From the NCBI GenBank assembly GCA_950106755.1, contig OX467083.1:27151029-27215028 (forward strand): a DNA stretch of 64,000 nt, written 5' to 3'. Within the stretch, counting starts at the first letter, position 1; every line of letters begins with the position of its first letter. The notes beneath the pieces were generated by a model that ran no database searches, was not told the origin of the DNA, and was given only the letters and a program-made list of their open reading frames with translations. The translations under genes and the position numbers were made by a program. Origin of the DNA: Climacium dendroides. Taxonomy: Eukaryota; Streptophyta; Bryopsida; Hypnales; Climaciaceae. Shown piece by piece: positions 50,801-62,395 of this stretch.

Positions 50801-51713
50801 GGTAAGAGGCTCATCAACTAAACATCTAAGGGATAATGGCCCTTTGTAGGAAAATCAATAGAGTTTAACATTTTCACATATTTTTGGTATAAAGAAAAAA
50901 GAAAAACAGTTTGTTGACAATTGAAATCGTAATTTTTTGCCTTATAATGAATTAACTATGAATTTTCAAAGTGAAAGGTGCATAGGTAGCTATTGGTGCT
51001 CATAGATTGAACCAATCTTCAATCAAAATCAACCTCTGAGTGGAGTACTTCAGACTTGTAATTTTGGCTCTCAGAGAATGATCCACATCATGCTTTGATT
51101 TATTTTAGCCTTACATGAATGTATATTTTACTCAAAGCGATTTAAGAACACAATTAAAAAGCAAAAAATGCATTAAACAAATTGTGATCCATTTTTGAAA
51201 CTCTCTACACTATTTATGACAATTATATAGGATGATTCTAAATGCCCACTCGCAATTTGAGCCTCCTACCTTATGTGTATTTGAAGCAAAGATCTTCTGA
51301 GTGCAGAATTTTTTTCCATGCGCACAAATAGAGTTTGGAAGGATTGTATATTTTTCCAGGTTTTTATTACACAAAACGTAATTACTATTCATTTTTTTAG
51401 TAGAAGATTCTCTTTGATCTATAATCAAGATATAGTCCTTTCTAACCATAGTCTATTTCTAACCATAGGTTGATTGCTAAATCGGCCAAAGGCTAATTGC
51501 AATATTGATAGCCTTGCAACCAATCATAATGCACCACAACTTCACAGAAAGAAAGCAACCTATAGATTGGAAATGGATCCGCTAATGTACCTCCAATGTA
51601 AGGCAGATGGGCGTGTTCACAGCTCTTATGTTGAATTGGGGGTTAAGTTAAGAGGTGCATGAAATTTTAATTGACAACCTCATGATCAAATAGACTGGAA
51701 ATTCTTTGAGAGC
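50801..51713. other. AT-rich spacer
   Basis: Frames of 62-79 codons without motifs. Nothing recognised. Confidence 0.5.
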
Positions 51714-51715
51714 TA

Positions 51716-51921
51716 CTCCCTCCATCTCACTAAAAAACTTTGAATCAAACATACACAGTGTAAAGCAATGTGGAATTCAAATCAATTCTCTTTCAATCAA
51801 TTCCAAAAATTCCATGTCTCTTGCTCAATGGTGACAATCAATCAATTCAGGTGGTTTTAGTGGTAACGGTTACATGCATGCACTATTTCTGATGCAGAGA
51901 CTTTTAGTGGGACAGAGGGAG
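51716..51921. mobile_element. Stowaway-like (Tc1/mariner) MITE, 206 bp
   Basis: The left end is CTCCCTCCATCTCACTAAAA. The right end, read inward, is CTCCCTCTGTCCCACTAAAA. Both are flanked by TA (51714-51715 and 51922-51923). The CTCCCTCCGTCCCA-type terminus with a TA target is the diagnostic signature of plant Stowaway elements. It is non-coding and non-autonomous. Confidence 0.85.
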
Positions 51922-51923
51922 TA

Positions 51924-54900
51924 GTTTATTTGATGCAACCAAAGTCTTGAATGTCTACAGTTGCAAATACATCTGTCTGTTTTTGTAGTTGATCAGAGTT
52001 GAAAGAGGCCAAGTTGTGACCATGTACTGAGAGAGTGACACAGTACCTCAAAAACGTAGGCTTGGCATTTACAACAACTGAATGGTGAACTCCTGAATGA
52101 GTACAAGGCATGAAAGGCCAACAAAGACTTCAATGAAATTCCTGAATACTTGTAAGTCAAGTTGTTGTTTTTAAATTTTTTTATTATTATAGGATGACCG
52201 CTAGAAAGAAAAAGAAGAACAATCAATCAGGCTAGCGCTGAATTCTTGCAAGTTGCAACCCACTACAAATTCCAGAGCTGCAGCTAATTACATTGCCGAT
52301 CAGTTGAGTGAGTTGCTTTGTAGAGGTGATGGACTGGTAGCTACAGTGTTTTTAAGACAATTTAATACCCGATTGCCCTCACCCCACCCACCCCCAAAAT
52401 GGGCAGCTTCAAGCCTACTCAGGAAGAAGAAAAGACTACTCAGGAAGAAGAAAAGGATAAATGTGTTTCAGAATGCCAAATTTCATTTCCTTTGTTGTGC
52501 AGAGCCAACACATACAAAAATTGCATGTAAAAATCACATACTCAAAATTGTGTACACAAAATTGGCCTCTTTCAATTCAAAATCCCCAAATGAAGGAGCC
52601 AGGAAACTTAGAACCTTTTTGAAAGAAAGGCCACATAATGGCATTGTCCAGAAACAAAAAAAACTGTGCATACCCACCTCATCTTATGATGAGCGAGCAC
52701 CTGATGACAGTTACATCTTCACAGGACTTAACTCAGATTGTGTGAACCAGTGAGTTGTCCAAGAAAAGCTGCAACATGCAACCTGCAGCAAAAGAGTAAA
52801 GTTAGTTCCTTATCCAGTACAGAAGAATTGCAACCTAAGGTACTCCAAGGAGTTGAGCTGTTTGCTGTGGGAACTACTGAACAACCCAATTATTGAGTGA
52901 AGAAGATAAGGTACACAAAATGCTGAAATTAGGTTGCCCCTCACTAATTTCTCAACATTCCACACTATATAAATATGTACAGTTGTTGTAGAAGGATGCA
53001 GTAATGTAGGAACAATGTGTGTTGTAGGGGTTGGTGCACTGATTCATGACTTGGGTATAGAGAATTGTTTGAGCATCCATCTCCACAAGTGGTGAGTCAT
53101 GAGCTAACTTTCTTGAGTAAGGCAACCTAATTGTTAAGGCAACCTAATTTCACTATTTTGTATAGAAGTATTCATTTGTGAGAACTTCAAATTTAAGTAT
53201 TTCAACTTGTAGCATATGGGAAATTCATTGAGAAATTGAGCTCAATATGTGCAAACATATGGACAAGGAAGAATGCAATGAAACTAAATTGTTTTTCCAA
53301 TAATGAATATTTTTTAATATTAATGTGAAATTTTCAATTGGACCTATTTTGGTCTTATAGACTCATCTATTACCATTAGCTTTGGTACTTCTTCCTAAAT
53401 ACGGACAGAAGAGAGATAAATGGACAAGAAGGTAGAAATAGACCATCTTTTTTAGTGAACAATGGAAGCAACTATTGTCTACAATAGGTCTCCCTGTGAA
53501 GCCAAGATGGGGGGGGGGCTGTTTGAAATATGTACTTCTACCTTATTTAGACTCAACAACTAACTTAAACAAGGCTAAAGGTGTGTACATTCAAAATCAC
53601 TTGCCATCTAAAACCACCATTATCAATCTATATACGTCTCCAAAATCAATATGTACCTACATTGAAGAAACAATTTTTGAACATCTACCAAAAAAAACTT
53701 TTACCCTTTGTAACTTTTGTATATGATATTGGAATGTTGCATTCTTTTATGTGTTGGAACCTCCTTTTATTTGCCAACAAGAAAGGTCACAACTTTTCAA
53801 ATACAACTCATTTTACCACAATATTCTCATCTCATTTACAAATTAGAATTTTTTTTAAATAATAAAAAGGTGGTATCCACCTTGTAGAAAACCATTTGAA
53901 ACCCAAATGCGCACAACCAACATAGGAAGCACCCCATTCTTGATCACCTCCCCATTCTAGCAATGTAGGTTGCTCTCTTCCTACTCATGAAGAGATGAGT
54001 AGCCATAAATTGTGGGACATTCTCGATGTAGTTGTGGCACATTATGCTTGGCTACAAGACTCTCAATATTGCAACCTACCCTAGGTAGATTTCGTAACAA
54101 GCCCTTGGTTGGAAATAGATAGGTCTGTATGACTAGTATGGGTCAAACAAAATTTGTAGCTAAAATTTCATAGTAATTATGTTTTGAGGAATAAAAATGT
54201 GGAAAATTATGAAAACCTTCTAAACTCTATTTCTAAACATGGAAATTTTTTGCATTTACAAAACCCATCATGAAGCTTAAGTGGTCAAGAAATGGGTTGC
54301 CTCCCTTAGCATGTCTAAAAACGACCTTTCAAGGGTTGATTTGCCTTTTTCACAGGTTTCCCATGGACATAATGATTTTTAGCTCATTTTTCAGAGAAAG
54401 AAAAATAGATGCAAACACAACACAAATAGTTTTGTATTTTTCCAAGCATTTTTGAATTACTTATGAATTTTCAAAGATTCAAGTTATAGACACCTATTTG
54501 TGACCATAGGTGTCCCAAAATCTGTCCCCTTTGTGACTTATAAAGAAATGTACATAAACGAAAGACAATGATTGACTCTTGGAATTAAAAAAAACAATCT
54601 TTTTTGAATTCATTAACGGTCCGAAGAGGTCCATTCGAAGATCACCTCGCATGCATCCATTGAAGAGGGGTGGATTTTGAGCCACCTAGGCCTACCTTAT
54701 GCTTGAGTAAATTCTACTCTCACAGTCTCACTCAGTACGCACGTACACACCTGCTGCTGTTGATTTGGTGGCCATGTACGAGCCACATGGGGGGGGGGGC
54801 GGCAATGTACAGTACAGTACATGTACTGGTATGAGAACTTGAGAAGAAGAAAAGGTCCTCTTTCCCAACTGAAATCCCTTTGATGGAAGTCTTGGAACCT

Positions 54901-54924
54901 TCTTCTTTCTCATAACTGTTTGCG
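51924..54924. other. Spacer, moderate to low GC, no recognised gene
   Basis: A 166-codon plus frame (52253-52753) has basic, low-complexity stretches and no known domain. A 21-bp word (ACTACTCAGGAAGAAGAAAA plus G) is tandemly doubled within it. A TATA-like TATATAAATA lies at about 52966 without an evident gene behind it. The words GGCAACCTAATT repeat near 53120-53152. Confidence 0.45.
54735..54833. repeat. Cluster of GTAC palindromes next to a G run
   Basis: GTAC occurs about eight times in roughly 100 bp, including ATGTACAGTACAGTACATGT at 54805-54824, beside the G run at 54789-54799. Similar GTACAGTAC words lie at 18193, 32590, 32659 and 33050. GTAC is the core of copper-response elements in green plants, but with no gene nearby a regulatory role is not supported. 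Confidence 0.6.
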
Positions 54925-55036
54925 AAAAATAATTGTTTGCAATTCGATTGCAAAAAATAATTGTTTGAAATTTGATTGCAAAACATAATTTTTTGAAATT
55001 TGATTGAAAAAAATAATTGTTTGCAATTTGAAAACG
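54925..55036. repeat. 28-bp tandem repeat, four copies
   Basis: The ATAATT core recurs at 54929, 54957, 54985 and 55013, an exact 28-bp spacing. Units have the form AAAATAATTGTTTGCAATTT followed by GATTGC, with a few substitutions. Confidence 0.85.
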
Positions 55037-55833
55037 TTGAAAAAAATGATGAAATTTTTTATGAAATTTTCATTTGAAGAATGAAATAGAAAAGAAATCA
55101 AACTCGGTACTTGAAAAAAGAGTTCACCTAATGAGAATTGAAGGAAAATAGTTGGTGAAACTAAAAAGAAAACTAAAAGTTGGCCCCTAGGAAAATCCTT
55201 TTTTTTGCCAACAAAATGTTTGTATTTGTCAAAATCATTCTTTGGCTATGATTGATGTTCAAGGAGAAGTGCCAATTAGTTCATTGTTAGCTAGTGCCTT
55301 TGGGGAAATAACCATTTGGAGTGTGAAAATGGAAGATTTGGAATTGAGAAGATTGGCAACCAACTTGTGCACAAAAAGAAAAAGGTGGATATGTAGTTGT
55401 TACTTTCCATGAAATTGTAAGGTTATTGTTGCTTGTCATTTTAATTCCTAGGCTAACACCTTGGGGTTGAAGGGGGGTTATGTTCTTAGACAAGGTGGTT
55501 ATTGCTTTAGGATTGGCCATTGTGGAACTTAAAATGTTTGGACGAGGCTAGGGCAAGTGTTGCTATGGGGTTGTTGTAGCAGCTCCTCCCTACTTTGTCA
55601 TTTGTGGTAGCCCGATGCTATGAAATTTGGAGTTTAGTATCAAAACCAACATGCATTTGAAAGAAGAAGATCGTAGACTTTGCAAATTTGAAGTTGAAGG
55701 AATAAAGAACATGAAAAATGTTCAAAATAATTTTTTTTAAATAGTGCTTGTACATAGCACAAACATTTGGATTGTAAAACCATTTGTATGGTAGTGAAAT
55801 CCCACAAATGCCTTTCAGATAGAACACTCACCT
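55037..55833. other. AT-rich spacer
   Basis: Frames of up to 77 codons without motifs. Nothing recognised. Confidence 0.5.
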
Positions 55834-56370
55834 TTAACCCCTTAAGGACAATTTGGTTTGAATGTCAATTGGAAATTTGGGTAGGTTCTTACAAAGCCAA
55901 TTTTGAATGGATTTTTCAAAATTTTGACACAAGATGTAGTCATATATCTCCTTCATAGGAATGTAATTTTTATCTTAATGGGTTGCCCAAATCAAAAGTA
56001 TGTTGCCCAAAGTTTTTTAAACAATTTGAACAACTTTAGGGAGCATGTGAAAAAAATCTTCTTCTACTTTTGAAAGTTGGCAAGTATGCCACTAATATAA
56101 TAGAAAATATGAAATTGTCAAAAAAATAATTAGGTGTAGTACAAATAGCTCATTTTAGGAGAAGTTAAAGTTTGTTACCACCCTTAGGCAGGGTTGGAAT
56201 TTTTTTCCCTTCTAATAGCCTTCAAACATTATAATCTTTCAATCTTGGTATAGTCAAATGGCATGAATTTTTCTTACACATTGCCAAAGTAATCTACTAC
56301 ACTTTTGTATGGTTGAAGTTCATATTAATAATAATAATAATTTTGGTCAATGGAGCAAAAATGGCAGTTA
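55834..56370. repeat. TTAA-family copy, right end decayed
   Basis: The left end is TTAACCCCTTAAGGACAA. GGAATGTAATTTTTATCTTA matches the 40686 copy. Near 56225 is ATTATAATCTTTCAATCTTG, near 56300 TTTTGTATGGTTGAAGTTC, and near 56360 AAAAATGGCAGTTAG, in the order of the complete copy. The right boundary is approximate. Confidence 0.65.
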
Positions 56371-56571
56371 GTTCCTCTAAGAACTCCTTTGCCTAGGAAC
56401 TCCAATGAATGCTTATAATTTGCTAATTTGGGATAATACATAAAGCTGATTTTATTTATTTTTGTAATAGGCTCAAAACTTTGAATTTTGTGGCATCCAT
56501 TCTACAACAATTTGTCAGTCCTTGAAGAAAAATTATTGAAAGTTCTACACCATCAACAAATATTGCATGCT

Positions 56572-56820
56572 TTAACCCCTAAGCGCCCTACAGGTCAAAA
56601 TCTGGCCTCTCTATTTTGAAAAACATTCTTGTTTGACTACTATAATCTTTTGAATAGTACAATTAAAAAACGTGTCGTTTTCTCCACACCTCCAAGTCTC
56701 TCTTGACTACCAGTTGGTACAATTGGAATATATGGATCTCTTCTTAGAAGAAAGCTTGAGCGGAATGCAGTCGAAAAGGTTTGAATTTCACTAAATTTGC
56801 TCTAGGCGCTTAGGGGTCAA
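56572..56820. mobile_element. TTAA-family short element (249 bp)
   Basis: The left end is TTAACCCCTAAGCGCCCTA. The right end, read inward, is TTGACCCCTAAGCGCCTAG. The near-perfect inverted repeat of about 18 bp makes this the clearest short member. Directly after it TCAACCCCTAAAT opens another left end, sharing the TCAA. Confidence 0.8.
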
Positions 56821-57237
56821 CCCCTAAATATTTAAAGTCTTCTCCAAAATTGACAATTTGGGAAAATCCATCATATAGTACTACTTGGAATAATATTTTG
56901 GAATTCACGTACACATAAAAAATGTAGATTTTGAGTTTGAAATTCCATCTATACAATTAGATTCACCAATGCTATCACTAGTGTCTTTTTCTTATAAATT
57001 TTGAAAGAAAAATTTTAGAATTCCTTCTAAATTCAATTACAAGCAAAATATTATCTATTTTTGAGTAGAATTTGTTGGAATGCACTTGAAATGATATTTT
57101 CTTGACATGGTGATTTTTTGAAAATTTTTGTGTTCTTAAAATCTATGTCCTCATTTCTGCAAATTTAGTTTTGAACTAGAGTCAATACAATTTTGGCTCA
57201 ATCAATGACTTAATATTCTTCCACATTTATAATTTTA

Positions 57238-57238
57238 G

Positions 57239-57290
<52 letters not shown>
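57238..57290. repeat. (AT)n microsatellite
   Basis: An uninterrupted AT dinucleotide run of about 25 units, followed by GTATGTATATA. Confidence 0.95.
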
Positions 57291-57298
<8 letters not shown>

Positions 57299-57440
57299 AT
57301 ACTTACTTTAGTACTCTAAGTGCTATTTACTTAGGTCGATTCGAATCAAGATTAATGTCATTGATGTCAAAGGAGAGTGCACTTTAAGTTAACTCTTATC
57401 TAATCAAATAGACATTATGACGCTCTCTATTTTGGGGAGG

Positions 57441-57640
57441 TTAACCCCTGCCCATGAAATGGGCCCAATAGGCTGGATTTATCCTGGGATAAAATGTACG
57501 AATTTTTTATTTTTCACATAATTTTTTTTTTGCAAATTTTTAATTTATATTTGCAATCAAGACCCCAAATTAACTGAGAAAGATTAAAAATACACCCTAG
57601 ATATGGCTCAAAATAGGGGGCATGTTTTTACTTTTACCCC
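57441..57640. mobile_element. Diverged relative of the Mutator-like MITE
   Basis: Read on the minus strand, it repeats the inner order of 14788-15024: GGGGTAAAAG, GCCCCCTATTTTG, ATTTGGGG, TGATTGCAAAT, AATTTGC-AAAAAA, AAATAAAAAATTC, then a TTT-CCC-GG-A block. The terminal repeats are too diverged for exact boundaries. Two copies in 64 kb suggest a family. Confidence 0.6.
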
Positions 57641-57735
57641 AAAGAACTCTAAATTTTCTTGTTGGATCCACTTTGTGGGCATGATTTAGTATCTTGCCTT
57701 AGTTTCTGTCAATAAGGGACACAATCTTTTTGAAC

Positions 57736-57920
57736 TTAATCCTTGAAAGGCCCTCTATACAACCCATATTCATCCTCATAACTCTTCTATTGTGGTTTAC
57801 TATATGAATGGTGATACATTGTACTGAGCAATATTTGGTTAATGTTTTTCTAGTCAAATATCACCATATTAAAAATATACTATACAGCCGCAATGGCCTT
57901 TTAGGCCTTTCTAGGGTTAA
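57736..57920. mobile_element. TTAA-family shortest element (185 bp)
   Basis: The left end is TTAATCCTTGAAAGGCCCTC. The right end, read inward, is TTAACCCTAGAAAGGCCTAA. The right terminus CCCTAGAAAG next to TTAA is strikingly like the termini of piggyBac transposons, which insert at TTAA. Confidence 0.7.
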
Positions 57921-59164
57921 GACTGATGAAGGATTCAAAAGGGCAATATAAAAATATACTTGTAGAGGTTTATACTCCATCCATCCCCGCATCCATCGCA
58001 AAATGATCTTTTTGTTGAACAAAATGTTCTAAATTGAGGTTGAAAATAACAATTTTTAAACCTGCTTTGAATCACATGTAGAGTTTGATGTACTCTTATT
58101 GTCTTGAAATTTTGAGTTTCAAATTAGTTTTCAATGTGTAGTTTTGGGATACTAAAAAGTGGGATTTTTATGACATTTGCAAGGAGCACTAGTGGCCACT
58201 CATTTGGCTAAGGTCTGTTCGCATTGAGCTGTAGATAGGAACATTGTTATTAGGTAAAGGCCTGCCTCAAACAAAGAGAAGGATAGATCACAAAGTAGCA
58301 GGCTCAAACCAGTCTTGAGGACTAGTAGTAGGGATAGTAGGAACTGCGCGTTCAGGCATGTCAGGATTTTGTGAATGTTACTACGGAACGCGAAAGAATG
58401 AGGAAAGGGTGTTCGCACTTCAGTCATCCAAAATTTTGGTGGGGCTTGCTGAGGTGTTCTCGCAATGTCTTCTCCACAAAGTCCGTGTGTTGGGAAGTGG
58501 TTGGCTGTTGAGTTGGAGTCGCAGCCGAGGACAGTTTTAGAGGGACTAGCGCGCCAAAGTGATCCCAGATAGTAAACACTGTTCAAGGAGAACATTTTCA
58601 CAACATTTATTGAAATTCAACTAGAGTCGTCGAACAAAGTGCGGAGCAACAACTAGTGATTGGTAGGTTCTCTTCGGAAGTGCCTTGCGAGAGGTAGTTG
58701 TCTACAATACAAGCAACCGGCGTTGGGACTTCACAGTGGATTTGTTGGGATCCATGTATGTCATCATTAGCTTTCGTCTTTAGTTTTTAGGTTTACTTGG
58801 ACTGGCCGACTCTGTTGTCGTGCTTTTCTCATACCGCAACCACTTTTTGCATCTTCTTCAGGAAGGCTGATACATTAGATATGTGCACAATGCTGTTTGT
58901 AGTACAACGTTTGGATCGCTAGGTTAGCAAACAATTGTTATATTAGGTTTCCTAGGGTACCGCGACATCATTGTCAACTCCTTTTCCAAACATGTTGTGA
59001 ACTCGCTTGAAGCGCACTATCTGACATCTACGAGATCGGAACGGTATGCAATTGTTGAGGGCGTCACTCTTGTGCATTGCATGATTAGTTTGTCATAGTG
59101 GTTGTGATTGATTTTATGTATCCATCGTCTTTTGTAGGAATATCACATTTGCTAGCCAGTATCA
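57921..59164. other. Flank upstream of the Harbinger pseudogene
   Basis: From about 58180 the sequence becomes GC-richer and may belong to the decayed Harbinger element (leader and 5' part). A 133-codon minus frame (58601-58200) and a 60-codon plus frame overlap without known motifs. I could not find the element's left terminal repeat. Confidence 0.4.
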
Positions 59165-60609
59165 ATGGATTCGTGGAACTTTGGAGGCTCTGTGTTGAGT
59201 TACACGACTTGGTAGTTGCTGCTCCTTCTCAATGCTTCAGACAAGCGCCTTCTTCTAGAGGAACCAGAGCAAGATGATGGAATGGAAGAACTACTGCCCG
59301 CAATGCTAGAGGCTGACAACAACATTGCTCGTGAGACGTTGACCTTCATGACAAGTACTCTTCTCAATTTCAGGTGTGTGCAATACTAACTGTTTACCAC
59401 AATGAGGTTGAATATTGGATGAGACCACATTTCACAACGTGGTTTTCAAGGTTCCTTTTTGAGCAGTACGACAATCAACATTGGGTTTCAATGTTTAGGA
59501 TGACAAAACCAATTGTTTTCACTTTAGCAGAAGTACTTTGACCGCACATATAGAAGTATAACACTAACTAACGTTTCTCAGTTCTAATGCTGGTCCGTAT
59601 TACGTGCACCCTTTTTAAGCTTGCACATGGTGCAAATCTCATAGTGTGCAATGAGATGTTTGCCATAGGGAAAAGTATTGTTTTCAACATTTTACAGGAA
59701 GTTGTCCACGGTATTAATAAGTGCTTACGTCAAGAGAATATCATGGCCAATGGGAGAACAAATGCGTGAGACTCAACGAAAATTTAGAGACTTGTGTTCA
59801 CTACCTGCCGTTGTTGGTGCGATAGATGGTGTCTAGATTTTGCTAGCTAAACCAACTTATGCTTCAGCAGATTACTTCTACTTCAAAAGGGGAGGATACA
59901 ACATGAATTGTCAAGCTGTGGTGGATAGTGAAAAGCGCTTCTTGAAATTGTACGTTGGTATACTTGACTCAACAAACGACAACCACATGTTGAGGAGGTC
60001 TTCTTTGTTTAATTTGGCCACACGCAAATCTTTTCAACAGTGCTCCATCCGTAGACGGCTTCAGTCCTTATCTTCTTGCAGATTTGGGCTATCCACTCTT
60101 ATCATGGATTGTATTCCCCCACAAAGAAGGCAATCCCTTGTCAATTGTAGAGACATTGCTGATTCAGAAGCTTTGAAAAGGACGGTCAGTTGTAGAAAAC
60201 GCCTTTGAGATTCTAAAACAGTGTTTTCGAGAGCTCCAAGGCAAATCAAATTTGCAGCTTACTTTTTTACTTGATGTTGTAGTATGTTGTGCTATTTTTA
60301 CTAGTAGAAAACAGGCTATCAATGACTGCTATTTATAACTGCGTAACTAATCATTTAGGACACTAATGTCAATAGAATGACTAAAACTGGATTTTGGGCT
60401 CAGAGTCATTTAGGACAAGTAATTACGGACAAAGCAGTCATTTGCGACAAGACCATTCTTTTTCATCTTATGCTGATGTGGAACTTCATTAGGGTGTGAT
60501 TATATAGAGCACCTCCAATGGCAGTTTGCCACGTGGCTACAGATCTAACATGTTGAGTTAGCAGTTTTTTATTCGTTGGTATTGGAGTGATTCTATTTGA
60601 TGTCAAATA

Positions 60610-60862
60610 GGTTGTTGGAGTCATATTATAGGTTGCTGGAGTTATTTTGCAAGTTGTTGCAATCAGTTTGCAAGCTGCTACAGTCATTTTGTAAGCTGTT
60701 GGAGTCATTTCGTAGGCTGTTGCTGTCATTTCGTAAACTATTGTAGTCACTTCGTAGGCTGTTGCAGTCATTTAGTAGGCTGTTGTAGTCATTTTTCTGG
60801 TTGCTGAAGTCATTTTGTAGGTTGCTGGAGTCATTATATAGGTTGTTGGAATCATTTTGTAG
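60610..60862. repeat. 21-bp tandem repeat inside the CACTA-like element
   Basis: About twelve degenerate units of the form GGAGTCATTTTGTAGGCTGTT follow one another. A 21-bp period places the GTCATTT word on the same helix face in each unit. Such arrays near CACTA ends usually bind the element's own protein. Confidence 0.8.
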
Positions 60863-61082
60863 TTATTATGTAAACTATGGTAATCATTTTCAAGTGATAT
60901 TCATTCCAAAAAATGATTAGTTTGGTCACAATATTATAAGCATAAATGACTACATTTATACTATTACTACACTATGTCAAAATCTGAATTGCTTAAGTTG
61001 CCTAAATTGCATGAACTACCTAAACTCCTTAAATCGCCTAAGTTGCTAGAAATCAGGAATTGCCTGAGTTGCTTAAATTGCT

Positions 61083-61203
61083 TAAATTTTCTAAACCACC
61101 TGCATTACCTGAACTATTAGAATTGCCTGAACTACCTGAATTGCCTGAATTGCCTGAATTGCCTGAACTACCTGAATTGCCTGAACTACCTAAATTGCCT
61201 GAA
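61083..61203. repeat. CTGAATTGC-type 9-bp repeat tract
   Basis: Words of the form CCTGAATTG and CCTGAACTA alternate across the tract, which lies inside the CACTA-like element. The resulting Gly/Asn/Ser or Leu/Pro/Glu frames are repeat artefacts and not genes. Confidence 0.8.
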
Positions 61204-62395
61204 TTGAACAACAATAAATAACAACAAACAAGAAGTAAATAGTAGAAAGCACGAAAGAAAAAGTAAATTGCTACATTCAAGAGATAAGGTTGGAAGTAGA
61301 CCTGAACCTTCATTTACAAGCAAGAGGAACAAATGAGAGGAAGTTGATGAACAAGAAGCAAGAAGGAAACAAAAACAAGAAGAAGAAAGAAGCAAAGAGG
61401 AGGCAAAAGTAAGAAGAAAATATGAAAGAAGATGAAGCTTGAAGAAGAAGGCAAAAATAGAAGGAAAATATAAGAAGAAATGAATCTTGAAGAAGGCAGC
61501 AGCAGCTGCAATGTGTGTTTGACAACTGCAATTACAATATGCCACATGTCAACCTACATAGAAATAGAAAGGTGGCTGACCTAAAATGTGGCGGCTGACC
61601 TAAAATCTAAGCCCTCCATTTACTATCAAGATACAATCTTATCCATCCATTTAAAGTCTAAACTATTCATTTTCAAATTGCCCATCTGATTCCACCATTT
61701 CAACTGTCCATTTGATCCATCCATCATTCCATCTAAGCCATCCATTTGATTCATCCATCATTCCATCTAAGCCGTCCATCTGATCCATTCATCTAAGCTG
61801 TCCATTTGAAAAGTAGTTTGTGACTTAAAAATGACTACAATGCAATTAGCATTTTATAGAGAAGCAAATAATAAATTTAATAAGTTCAATTTTCATGGTG
61901 TCCTATTGTCAGTCATTTTTTAGTTTTACTGTAGTCATATATTGTGCTCATTTTATGACAGCATAACTCAAATATGACTCAACGAAAACTGCATCAGCAA
62001 TAAGGCCACAGAATACAGACTGAACTGTGGATGACACTAGTTCTGGTTGTTTGTTTCATGTGGTCGCCATCCACTGCTCTAGGAAATCACTACTAAATGA
62101 CTATTGATTGTGACAGGTCAGCTTTGGCACCATTTCCATGACTGTCAATCATTTTTCAGTAGCCTTTTAGTAACCAGTCATTTTTTGACTGGTTACATTT
62201 GACCCTATTTTCTACTAGTGTTTGCACAACATCCTCCTTCGACAGTCTCATGATGAAGTGGAGGAATTTCTGCGAATTCTTCACGAGGAGGGTCTTCAAG
62301 AAGATAAACTGTTTAGGGAGACTATGCCTCATCGCGAAGTACCTCTGAGCATAGCAGCTTTGACCTCAAACGACATTGCTTGTACTACAGCCTAG

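Larger units (their letters stand above)
60299..62220. mobile_element. CACTA-like non-autonomous element, 1922 bp
   Basis: The right terminus, read inward, is CACTAGTAGAAAATAGGGTC. The left is TACTAGTAGAAAACAGGCTA, with the first C changed to T. TTT flanks both sides (60296-60298 and 62221-62223), the 3-bp duplication of the CACTA superfamily. Removing the element and one TTT rejoins the transposase motif CCAILHN in frame, which independently confirms both borders. Subterminal parts are rich in GTCATTT words. No transposase is encoded, so movement needed help from another element. Confidence 0.9.
59165..62395 (+). pseudogene. PIF/Harbinger transposase pseudogene, split by a CACTA-like insertion
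   Basis: This encoded the DDE nuclease (HARBI1/ALP1-like) that cuts and pastes PIF/Harbinger transposons. Recognisable pieces in order: EQYDNQHWVSMFRMTKP near 59461, FKLAHGAN near 59620, RETQRKFRDLCSLPAVVGAIDG, YFKRGGYNMNCQAVVDSEKR, GILDSTNDNHML, SVVENAFEILKQCF, and VVCCAIL/HNILL. The catalytic residues are Asp at 59825-59827, Asp at 59978-59980 and Glu at 60195-60197. Breaks include an early TAG, TGA and TAG stops near 59540-59555, a TAG at 59834-59836, frame changes near 59738 and 60035, and the 1.9-kb insertion at 60299-62220 inside the CCAILHN motif. A probable intron starts CAG/GTGTGTG near 59372. The last frame ends at TAG 62393-62395. It cannot make active protein. The companion Myb-like gene of this superfamily was not identified. 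Confidence 0.9.

Noticed and set aside
52253..52753. 166-codon plus-strand open frame
   Set aside because: It has basic low-complexity stretches, an internal tandem 21-bp word and no recognisable domain. Kept only as a note in the spacer entry.
61053..61545. Gly/Ser/Asn-rich minus-strand frames of 73-119 codons
   Set aside because: They are translations of the 9-bp repeat and of polypurine tracts inside the CACTA-like element.
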